Shown: piece by piece, positions 1-6,398 of the stretch
Layout of the letters: each line of letters starts with the position of its first letter
Position numbering within the stretch: position 1 is the stretch's first letter
Origin: an uncultured Eubacteriales bacterium
Lineage (GTDB): Bacteria > Bacillota > Clostridia > Christensenellales > Aristaeellaceae
DNA: 17,354 nucleotides
Direction: 5' to 3'
NCBI GenBank assembly: GCA_900548125.1
Contig: URJN01000007.1
Location: forward strand, 1-17,354
Made by a program: the position numbers and the translations under genes
The notes under the pieces: model-generated
Seen by the model: the letters and a program-made list of their open reading frames with translations, nothing else
Database searches by the model: none
Told to the model about the DNA's origin: nothing

Positions 1-1224
1 CTGTACTTCTTCTGCGTGTATACGAACAACAGCTTCGTCAAAAAATGGCGGACGATTTATATCAACACCGCGATGGACACCATGCGCCACCAGTGGCTGG
101 CGACCTATTTTATCCCCAAGGATGTCATTGACGAGGTTCGGTACGAATACGGTCTGTTCAAGGCTGCAACGGTCGGCAAGGAATCCAACGCCAACTGGGG
201 CAAGACCGACTCCCCTGCCGAACCGGACAGTTCCGCAAATGGCAGCGGCAACGTGACGCACATCGCCCCGAATGTCACGCACGAGTCGGACACAAAGGAA
301 GATGATACGCTCACGCCCGAGGAACTGGAAAAGCAGGCGCAGGAAGCGTTCTACACCGTTTTCTGGGAGCTCGACCGCACGTCGATGGAGGCGTATCTGG
401 CCGAGCATCCCGACACGCTGGCAAACGGCTGGGATCATATTTACATCAACGAAGCCGGTTTTGACGACGAGGGTACATCCATCCAGTCCATTTTTGGCGA
501 GCAGGTGCTGGCCATCGACGCGAAAGACGGCGTTCTGCTGCTGCGCATTTCCGGCAAGGGCTATCGCGGCGTGCTGGCCGTGGGCAAGGATCCGTCGCTT
601 CTGTCCATCGAGATGGCCTCGACGCTCGGCACGGCCGGACAACTCTCGGGCACCATCGCCGAGGCACACAACGGCGTGCTGGCCATGAACGCCAACGGTT
701 TCCTCGACCCCAACGGCGCGGGCAACGGCGGTCTGCTTGCGGGTTATACCATGTCCAACGGCACGGCCTATGGCGACCACTTCTCCGCCTACGCCTACAA
801 GCGCATTGAACTGCACGAGGACAATCTGTTCTATATTAAAGATGCGCTGTCCCCCGTTAGTGAGGACTGCACCGACGCGGCAGAATTCACGCCCGCGCTC
901 ATCGTGGACGGCAAGAAGATCATGGATGATTACTGGACCGGCGAACAGCCGCGTGCCTGCATCGGCCAGAGCGAGAACTATGAAATTCTCATGCTGGTCA
1001 TTGAGGGCCGATATCCGCTTGAGGGCATTCTCGGCACAAGCGTCAACAACTGCTCCGAGATTCTGCTCCAGCACAAGTGCATGCAGGCTATCAACCTCGA
1101 CGGCGGCTCAAGTGCCATGCTGTGGTTCGACGGCGAATACGTCACGCAGTCGTCGTCCTCTCCCCTGCGCTACACCGGCGGCCGCCCGCTTCCGAACGCA
1201 TGGGTCTATAAAAAAGCGCAATAA
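1..1224 (+). CDS. Phosphodiester glycosidase (NAGPA-domain) protein, 5'-truncated
   Basis: The reading frame is already open at base 1 (LYFFCVYTNN...), so the true start lies upstream; the GTG at 16 is only the first start-like codon inside the window. In total 407 residues are visible. The first few residues are hydrophobic and may end a membrane segment. Next comes a low-complexity Ser/Asn/Asp/Glu linker (about residues 60-100), then the glycosidase domain with an NANGF motif (about residue 235) and the hallmark NLDGGSSAML near the C-terminus. Family knowledge: bacterial relatives of the mammalian uncovering enzyme (formerly DUF2233) act outside the membrane on phosphodiester-linked sugars, often in envelope or exopolysaccharide contexts; the substrate cannot be told from sequence. 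It is the only plus-strand gene in the left 15 kb, convergent with the PLP-enzyme gene and separated from it by a terminator. The domain call is firm; the role is inference. Confidence 0.85.
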   Translation: MYFFCVYTNNSFVKKWRTIYINTAMDTMRHQWLATYFIPKDVIDEVRYEYGLFKAATVGKESNANWGKTDSPAEPDSSANGSGNVTHIAPNVTHESDTKEDDTLTPEELEKQAQEAFYTVFWELDRTSMEAYLAEHPDTLANGWDHIYINEAGFDDEGTSIQSIFGEQVLAIDAKDGVLLLRISGKGYRGVLAVGKDPSLLSIEMASTLGTAGQLSGTIAEAHNGVLAMNANGFLDPNGAGNGGLLAGYTMSNGTAYGDHFSAYAYKRIELHEDNLFYIKDALSPVSEDCTDAAEFTPALIVDGKKIMDDYWTGEQPRACIGQSENYEILMLVIEGRYPLEGILGTSVNNCSEILLQHKCMQAINLDGGSSAMLWFDGEYVTQSSSSPLRYTGGRPLPNAWVYKKAQ

Positions 1225-1231
1225 ATGTTTT

Positions 1232-1268
1232 GCAGCCCTCGGCGCCTGCCGGGGGCTGCGTTGTTTTG
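1232..1268 (+). terminator. Rho-independent terminator after the phosphodiester glycosidase gene
   Basis: GCAGCCC and GGGCTGC form the outer arms, continued by TCGGC/GCCGG around a GCCT loop, giving a 12-bp stem with one G-U pair. A T-rich stretch (TTGTTTTGT) follows on the plus strand only. On the minus strand the hairpin is followed by AAAAC, so it serves the plus-strand gene. It sits in the 51-nt convergent gap. Confidence 0.8.
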
Positions 1269-1275
1269 TCCGCGC

Positions 1276-2382
1276 TTATGCAAGGATTTCCTTCAAAAGA
1301 TCGGCCGTTCTGAAAATTTCCTGCTCGGTATTGAACGCAGAGAGACTGAATCGGACGGTTCCGGTTTCAAGCGTCCCGGCAGATTCGTGCGCAAGCGGCG
1401 CGCAGTGCAGTCCTGCACGCACGCAGACACCTTTTACCGCAAGCCGCGCGGCAAGCGTCTCACAGTCCATCTGCGCTGCGCACAGACTGAGCGTTCCGCT
1501 CTGCGGCTCGCCTGTAAACAGCCGCACACCTGGAACGTCTGTCAATAGAGACGTGAGCAGCTCTCTCTGGCGAACCTCATGCGCAAGCAGGCGCTGCGGG
1601 GTCTGCTGCTGCACGAAGCGCAGTCCGGCGGCAAGGCCGCAGATACCGCAGACATTCTGCGTCCCGGCCTCGGCGTGGTCCGGCAGTTCCGGCGGCATAT
1701 CCGGCAGGCGCGAGGCGCTGCCGCTTCCGCCCTCTAAAAGCGTATCGGGCGTCCGGGCGCACAGAAGCAGCCCCGTGCCCTGCGGCCCGTAGAGTGCCTT
1801 ATGTCCCGGCATGCAGATAAAGTCCGCACCGAGTTCTGCAAGGTGCACAGGCAGCAATCCCGCCGACTGTGACGCATCAAGTACGAACGGAACGCCGCGT
1901 GCGCGGCACAGAGCCGCGATTTCTTCGATGGGCAGGATATACCCGAACACATTGGAGACATGCGTGCAGACGACGGCGTTCGTATCCGGCGTAACGGCCC
2001 GATCGAACGCAGCCAGCGTATCCGCCGGGTCGAACAGCTGCCGCCCGACGGCTGTGATGTTCGCGCCGATGTGATGCAGCGGGCGCAGCACTGCGTTGTG
2101 TTCAAAGCCGGAGATCACCGCACGTCCGCCGGGCTTTACAAGCGTTTTGATCGCCAGATTCAGCGCGTGGGTGGCGTTCATGGTGAATACAACCTGCTCC
2201 GGCTGCGCACCAAAGAGTGCGCCGACCAGGCAGCGGCAGTCATAGACCGCGTCGGCCGCACGCATGGCAGGCGGATGCCCGCCGCGCCCAGGTGTTGCCA
2301 TGCGGCGCATGGCACTCTGTACCGCAAAGGCGACCGCAGATGGCTTCTGGAGCGTAGTCGCCCCGGCATCGAGATAGATCAT
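1276..2382 (-). CDS. Cysteine desulfurase family PLP-dependent enzyme (aminotransferase class V)
   Basis: The product is 368 aa from the ATG at 2382, whose first bases overlap the TGA of the upstream phosphofructokinase gene (ATGA), implying translational coupling. An in-frame extension to 2448 exists but would overlap pfk by 70 nt. The protein begins MIYLDAGATT, typical of the fold. Visible active-site features are EHNA (His95), a GHK motif whose Lys195 should bind PLP, and RAGLHCAP, in which Cys327 is in the position of the catalytic cysteine. The ending GTVRFSLSAFNT is characteristic of the NifS/SufS-like subgroup often annotated simply as cysteine desulfurase family protein. The enzyme would take sulfur from cysteine as an enzyme-bound persulfide, releasing alanine, for Fe-S clusters or thiolation. 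No iscU, sufU or thiI neighbour is present, so the sulfur acceptor is unknown. Confidence 0.85.
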   Translation of the reverse strand: MIYLDAGATTLQKPSAVAFAVQSAMRRMATPGRGGHPPAMRAADAVYDCRCLVGALFGAQPEQVVFTMNATHALNLAIKTLVKPGGRAVISGFEHNAVLRPLHHIGANITAVGRQLFDPADTLAAFDRAVTPDTNAVVCTHVSNVFGYILPIEEIAALCRARGVPFVLDASQSAGLLPVHLAELGADFICMPGHKALYGPQGTGLLLCARTPDTLLEGGSGSASRLPDMPPELPDHAEAGTQNVCGICGLAAGLRFVQQQTPQRLLAHEVRQRELLTSLLTDVPGVRLFTGEPQSGTLSLCAAQMDCETLAARLAVKGVCVRAGLHCAPLAHESAGTLETGTVRFSLSAFNTEQEIFRTADLLKEILA

Positions 2383-3374
2383 AGCTGTGCCTGCTCCAGA
2401 AAGCCGTTCGGATGGACACGGTAAACCCCGGAAACGGGGCTGTTCCATGCGTGCAGGAGCTGCGCGGCATGTACGCCAAAGATGGTAGAGAGCATGCGGT
2501 CGTATGCGCTGGGAGAGCCGCCGCGCTGCACATGCCCCGGAACAACGGCGCGCGCTTCAACGCCGACCATTTCCTCCAGCTGCTTGGCAATCCGGTTGGC
2601 AATACCGTTGAAGCCCGCTTCCTGACGGAACAGGACGCGATCCTTCTTCTTCATCGCGGCTTCCTCAACGCTCATCGCGCCTTCCGCCACCGCAACGATG
2701 GAAAACGCCTTGCCGTTTTCCGCACGGCGGCGCACGGCTTCCGCAACGATATTGATATCATACGGAATTTCCGGCAGAAGGATGATATCCGCACCACCGG
2801 CTATACCGGAGTAAAGCGTCAGCCAGCCCGCCTTATTGCCCATGATTTCGATGACCATACAGCGTCCATGGCTCGCAGCCGTGGTGTGGATGCGGTCGAT
2901 GACCTCGGTTGCAATGTCCACCGCGGTATGGAAGCCGAAGGTCACGTCCGTTCCCCAGATATCGTTGTCGATGGTCTTGGGCAAACCGATGACGTTCAGC
3001 CCTTCTTCAGCGAGCATGTTCGCGGTCTTATGCGTGCCGTTTCCGCCAAGCGTCACCAGACAATCGAGCTTCATCTTCTTGTAGTTGCTTTTCATCGCCT
3101 TGACCTTGTCCACGTTGTCCTCGCCGATGACGCGCATGTTGCGGAACGGCGTGCGGCGCGTGCCGAGGATTGTTCCGCCAAGGGTCAGAATGCCGGAAAA
3201 GTCCGACTGCTTCATTTCCTTATAGTCGCCGGAAATCAAGCCTGCGTAGCCATCCTGAATGCCGACAATCTCCGTATCAAACATGGAATAGCTTGCGCGC
3301 GCAACACCGCGAATACAGGCGTTCAAGCCGGGGCAGTCGCCACCGCTGGTCAGGATACCGATGCGTCTTTTCAT
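2379..3374 (-). CDS. pfkA: 6-phosphofructokinase (group III, probably ATP-dependent)
   Basis: The product is 331 aa from the ATG at 3374. That start has GGAGG nine bases upstream; a TTG two codons earlier would sit only three bases from the same site. The enzyme phosphorylates fructose 6-phosphate to the 1,6-bisphosphate in glycolysis in the cytosol. Visible motifs are the nucleotide-binding SGGDCPGLNA near the N-terminus, GGNGTHKTA (residues 111-119), the catalytic PKTIDND (132-138, base Asp136) and MGNKAGW. Gly113 matches the glycine that marks ATP users (pyrophosphate-dependent enzymes have Asp there), while Lys133 is shared with pyrophosphate-type and group III enzymes. The residue that is normally Asp/Glu (Asp103 in E. 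coli) is Asn112. Phosphoryl donor choice is therefore inferred as ATP but is not certain. It is first in a two-gene operon with the cysteine desulfurase-like gene. Confidence 0.92.
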   Translation of the reverse strand: MKRRIGILTSGGDCPGLNACIRGVARASYSMFDTEIVGIQDGYAGLISGDYKEMKQSDFSGILTLGGTILGTRRTPFRNMRVIGEDNVDKVKAMKSNYKKMKLDCLVTLGGNGTHKTANMLAEEGLNVIGLPKTIDNDIWGTDVTFGFHTAVDIATEVIDRIHTTAASHGRCMVIEIMGNKAGWLTLYSGIAGGADIILLPEIPYDINIVAEAVRRRAENGKAFSIVAVAEGAMSVEEAAMKKKDRVLFRQEAGFNGIANRIAKQLEEMVGVEARAVVPGHVQRGGSPSAYDRMLSTIFGVHAAQLLHAWNSPVSGVYRVHPNGFLEQAQL

Positions 3375-3419
3375 GGTCAATAACCTCCCGCCGAAAGATT
3401 CAAACCTATCGTATGATTT

Positions 3420-3448
3420 ATTTTACCACCGAATGAAACGCCGTACAA
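3420..3448 (-). promoter_or_regulatory. Promoter of the pfk operon
   Basis: On the minus strand, TTGTAC (3448-3443) and TAAAAT (3425-3420) are 17 bp apart. The -10 is preceded by TGG, giving an extended TGn -10 that would compensate for the weak -35. The predicted start lies about 40 nt before the pfk ATG. Confidence 0.6.
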
Positions 3449-3639
3449 GCATCCCCGTTATTTTCTGTGTCAATTTACTGTTTTTTACTGTGTTGGCAAT
3501 CTGTATGTTGGAGAGCTTTTTATAGGATAGCGGCTTATACAGCGTCATTCTCACATTGATAAACAGCGAATAAAACGGACAAACCTATCACTATGCCAGT
3601 CGGCACAAAGACCGCAAATTCAAATAACACCCTCTGCCC

Positions 3640-3698
3640 TCAAAACAAACAAAAGAGTGAACTTGAACATCCTTTCAGATGATCTCGTTCACTCTTTT
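3640..3698 (-). terminator. Rho-independent terminator of tuf
   Basis: AAAAGAGTGAAC (3651-3662) and GTTCACTCTTTT (3687-3698) are perfect 12-bp inverted repeats around a 24-nt loop. On the minus strand the stem is followed by TTTTGTTTGTTTT, so it ends the tuf transcript. The loop is longer than in most intrinsic terminators. Confidence 0.75.
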
Positions 3699-3752
3699 TA
3701 TCTGGGGCTGCTTTTCAACAACCCCTTTTAGATGATCGTTTCAGACCGGGTA

Positions 3753-4967
3753 TCACTCAAGGATCTTGGTGACAACGCCGGAGCCGACGGTACGGCCGCC
3801 CTCGCGGATAGCGAAACGCAGCTTCTCGTCCATAGCGATCGGGGTGATCAGCGTGCACTCCATGTCCACGTTGTCGCCCGGCATAACCATCTCAACGCCC
3901 TCCGGCAACTTGATGTTGCCGGTAACGTCGGTGGTACGGAAGTAGAACTGCGGACGATAGCCGTTGAAGAACGGGGTATGACGGCCGCCCTCTTCCTTCG
4001 TCAGAACGTAAACCTGACCCATGTAGTGGGTGTGCGGATGGATGGAGCCCGGCTTAGCCAGAACCTGGCCGCGCTCGACCTCGTTGCGCTGGATACCACG
4101 CAGCAGAACGCCGATGTTGTCGCCGGCCTCAGCCTGATCCAGCAGCTTGCGGAACATTTCCACACCGGTAACAACCGTGCTGCGCGGCTTGTCCTGCAGG
4201 CCAACGATTTCAACCGTGTCGGATACCTTAACCACGCCGCGCTCAACACGACCGGTCGCAACGGTACCACGGCCCGTGATGGAGAACACGTCCTCAACAG
4301 GCATCAGGAACGGCTTGTCGGTGTCGCGCTCCGGGGACGGAATGTACTCATCGACAGCGTCCATCAGCTTGAAGATGCACTGGCACTCCGGCGCATTCTT
4401 CGGATCGGTGCCGCCGTTCTGGACATACTCCAGAGCCTTCAGCGCGGAACCGCGGATGATCGGGATCTCGTCGCCCGGGAAGCCGTAGGAGCTCAGCAGC
4501 TCGCGGATTTCCATCTCGACCAGCTCAAGCAGCTCTTCGTCGTCCATCATATCGGTCTTGTTCAGGAAGACAACGATGTAATGAACGCCAACCTGACGCG
4601 CGAGCAGGATGTGCTCACGGGTCTGCGGCATCGGGCCGTCCGGAGCAGACACGACCAGGATCGCGCCGTCCATCTGAGCAGCGCCGGTGATCATGTTCTT
4701 GACATAGTCGGCGTGGCCGGGGCAGTCAACGTGAGCATAGTGACGCTTCTCGGTCTCATACTCGACGTGCGCGGTGTTAATCGTGATTCCGCGCGCCTTC
4801 TCTTCCGGTGCCTTGTCGATTTCGTCGTAACGCATTGCCTGCGCTTCGCCGAAGGTAGACAGAACCATCGTGATGGCAGCGGTCAGGGTCGTCTTGCCGT
4901 GGTCAACGTGGCCGATGGTGCCAATGTTTACGTGCGGCTTGGTGCGCTCAAACTTTTGCTTCGCCAT
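3753..4967 (-). CDS. tuf: Translation elongation factor Tu
   Basis: This 404-residue GTPase delivers aminoacyl-tRNA to the ribosomal A site. All G-domain motifs are intact: GHVDHGKT (P-loop, residues 19-26), RGITI (switch I), DCPGH (G3), NKTD (G4) and GSALKAL (G5). The C-terminal beta-barrel domains end normally at GSGVVTKILE. It is about ten residues longer than the E. coli protein; part of the extra length is a segment after the G5 motif (around VQNGGTDPKNAPEC). The ATG at 4967 has GGAGG nine bases upstream. Usual partners fusA, rpsL and rpsG are not adjacent. Instead tRNA-Gly lies 69 nt upstream, behind a consensus promoter, so the mRNA is probably made as a tRNA-mRNA precursor. A strong hairpin terminator follows. 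Confidence 0.98.
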   Translation of the reverse strand: MAKQKFERTKPHVNIGTIGHVDHGKTTLTAAITMVLSTFGEAQAMRYDEIDKAPEEKARGITINTAHVEYETEKRHYAHVDCPGHADYVKNMITGAAQMDGAILVVSAPDGPMPQTREHILLARQVGVHYIVVFLNKTDMMDDEELLELVEMEIRELLSSYGFPGDEIPIIRGSALKALEYVQNGGTDPKNAPECQCIFKLMDAVDEYIPSPERDTDKPFLMPVEDVFSITGRGTVATGRVERGVVKVSDTVEIVGLQDKPRSTVVTGVEMFRKLLDQAEAGDNIGVLLRGIQRNEVERGQVLAKPGSIHPHTHYMGQVYVLTKEEGGRHTPFFNGYRPQFYFRTTDVTGNIKLPEGVEMVMPGDNVDMECTLITPIAMDEKLRFAIREGGRTVGSGVVTKILE

Positions 4968-5036
4968 TGGAATAACCTCCTCGATAATTTCGGCTGACAG
5001 TTATGGTGCGGCCCGCCGAATTGTCGGTGGTCGCGT

Positions 5037-5110
5037 TGGAGCAGGTGATGGGAATCGAACCCACGCGGTCAGCTTGGGAAGCTGAAGTTCTGCCATTAAA
5101 CTACACCTGC
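5037..5110 (-). tRNA. tRNA-Gly (anticodon CCC)
   Basis: On the minus strand a full cloverleaf folds: acceptor GCAGGTG/CACCTGC (7 bp), D-stem GTTT/GAAC, anticodon stem TCAGC/GCTGA enclosing TTCCCAA (anticodon CCC at 5078-5076, reading GGG), a 4-nt variable loop, and T-arm GTGGG/CCCAT with TTCGATT. The discriminator base is U, as expected for glycine, and CCA is encoded (5039-5037). It lies between a consensus promoter and tuf. Confidence 0.95.
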
Positions 5111-5140
5111 AAATGGCTGTCAACCGGTTTATACATCCAT

Positions 5141-5169
5141 ATTCTATCCAAATATGAGGAAATTGTCAA
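5141..5169 (-). promoter_or_regulatory. Sigma-A promoter of tRNA-Gly-tuf
   Basis: On the minus strand, TTGACA (5169-5164), a 17-bp spacer and TAGAAT (5146-5141) make a near-perfect housekeeping promoter. The predicted start is around 5134, just ahead of the mature tRNA 5' end at 5110. No other promoter of comparable quality is visible between it and tuf. Confidence 0.85.
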
Positions 5170-5252
5170 GACACCGGCGCATTTTTACCTGCAAAATCAT
5201 TCTCCATTCTGCAAGCCGTGCGCCTTTTTTGTCCCTCGGTCAGTCCGGCAGG

Positions 5253-5873
5253 TCAATTTGCCCGTTCTTCCATCAGCTTTTCGAGCTTATGCTTGACCCT
5301 TTGCAGTGCGTTGTCGATGCTCTTGACATGCCTGTCGAGCATCTGCGCAATCTCCTGATAGCTCTTTCCGTCCAGATACGCCGCCAGGACGCGCCTCTCC
5401 AGCGGAGACAGTGCCTCGTCGATGCGGCTTTCGATGCTCACATAGCTTTCCCTGCCAATCAGCAGCTCCTCCGGATCGGTGTTTCGCCCCTCCGTGATGA
5501 CATCCAGCAGCGTGCGGTCGCTCTCCTCCTCGTAAATCGGCTTGTTGAGCGACACATAGGAGTTGAGCGGGATATGCTTCTGGCGGGTCGCCGTCTTGAT
5601 GGCGGTAATAATCTGTCGGGTCACGCAGATTTCGGCAAAGGCATGGAAGGAAGCGAGCTTGTCCGGGCGAAAATCGCGAAACGCCTTAAACAGCCCGATC
5701 ATACCCTCCTGCACAATGTCCTCATGGTCTGCGCCGACAAGAAAATACGAACGCGCCTTGGAGCGCACGAAATTCTTGTATTTGTTGAGCAGATATTCCG
5801 ATGCGTCGGCATCCCCCTGCTGGGCAAGCAGGGCGATTTCTTCATCGGTCATGTTGTCAAAATCCTGATGCAT
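5253..5873 (-). CDS. sigH: RNA polymerase sigma-H factor (stage 0 sporulation)
   Basis: The product is a 206-aa sigma-70-family protein. Region 2 contains YFLVGADHEDIVQEGMIGLFK and the -10 recognition part RQIITAIKTATRQKHIPLNSYVSL; region 4 carries LERRVLAAYLDGKSYQEIAQ and ends RHVKSIDNALQRVKHKLEKL. These match SigH of Bacillus very closely. SigH turns on early sporulation and stationary-phase genes, including spo0A and the spoIIA locus in Bacillus. Two starts are possible. The ATG at 5891 overlaps the yacP stop (ATGA) but has only a weak AGGGG. The ATG at 5873 lies five bases after a strong GGGAGG and is preferred here. It is last in the mrnC-thyX-rlmB-yacP-sigH run. The usual downstream rpmG-secE-nusG are absent, and tRNA-Gly follows. 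Confidence 0.95.
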   Translation of the reverse strand: MHQDFDNMTDEEIALLAQQGDADASEYLLNKYKNFVRSKARSYFLVGADHEDIVQEGMIGLFKAFRDFRPDKLASFHAFAEICVTRQIITAIKTATRQKHIPLNSYVSLNKPIYEEESDRTLLDVITEGRNTDPEELLIGRESYVSIESRIDEALSPLERRVLAAYLDGKSYQEIAQMLDRHVKSIDNALQRVKHKLEKLMEERAN

Positions 5874-5887
5874 GGCAACCTCCCTGC

Positions 5888-6397
5888 TCATTCTTTGCCC
5901 CTGCGCATGCGCTCAAAAACCTCGCGCTGATGGGGCGGCAGCCGGGAAAAGATGTCGCCGCGCGAAACGCTTTCCTCGCGCATGCGCACCCGTCCGGTCT
6001 GCCTGACCTGCGATATCTCCATCAGGAATTCTCTGGAGGAGATGCGTTCCGCGCCGCGTCCGAGCGTTACCGTCTGCTCAACGGCGTCGCTGGTCGCCAC
6101 GCGCACGCGCCGCCATCTGGGTGCGGCGTCGCAGGCTGCTTCGATGTAGTTATCGGCACTTTCGCCGTGCTTGGTAAAGACGACCTCCACGCCGTGCATC
6201 ATGGTCTTGGAGTGCATGGGGCGGTCGGTGTAGTGTCCGTCAAAGACGACGATTACTTCCTCGCCGGAGTACCCCGCATAGTCGGCAATGAGATGAATCA
6301 GCCGTTCCCGGGCTTCCTGAATGGTCAAATGCTCCTCGCGCGGCACATTCCACGCACCGATGACATTGTAGCCATCCACCAGCAGAAGCGGTTTCAT
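5888..6397 (-). CDS. yacP: NYN-domain ribonuclease, YacP/Rae1 family
   Basis: This 169-aa protein begins one base after the rlmB stop. It starts with LLLVDGYNVIGAW (Asp8, Asn11), then VIVVFDGHY (Asp53), KHGESADNYIEA (Glu79, Asp82) and VATSDAVEQ (Asp104). These acidic residues are the metal-binding set of PIN/NYN nucleases. In Bacillus the family member Rae1 enters the ribosomal A site and cuts certain mRNAs in a translation-dependent way. Position between rlmB and sigH is the conserved Firmicute arrangement, which supports the family assignment. Its stop TGA overlaps a possible sigH start. Whether this copy has the Rae1 specificity is inferred from family and context. Confidence 0.9.
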   Translation of the reverse strand: MKPLLLVDGYNVIGAWNVPREEHLTIQEARERLIHLIADYAGYSGEEVIVVFDGHYTDRPMHSKTMMHGVEVVFTKHGESADNYIEAACDAAPRWRRVRVATSDAVEQTVTLGRGAERISSREFLMEISQVRQTGRVRMREESVSRGDIFSRLPPHQREVFERMRRGKE

Positions 6398-6398
6398 C

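Larger units (their letters stand above)
3375..3752. other. Intergenic region between tuf and pfk
   Basis: These 378 bp hold the pfk promoter on the right-to-left strand (3420-3448) and the tuf terminator (3640-3698). A second, weaker hairpin directly behind tuf (3704-3710 with 3719-3725) has no T-tract. Between about 3450 and 3640 I see only AT-richer sequence with no convincing gene. A 30-codon plus-strand ORF (3433-3525) encodes a hydrophobic peptide but has no ribosome-binding site. Confidence 0.6.

Noticed and set aside
2240..2602. Minus-strand ORF overlapping the pfk end and PLP enzyme start
   Set aside because: It is out of frame with two well-supported genes and has no independent evidence.
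3732..4997. 421-codon plus-strand ORF opposite tuf
   Set aside because: It is an antisense shadow of a conserved, GC3-biased gene; no recognisable protein.
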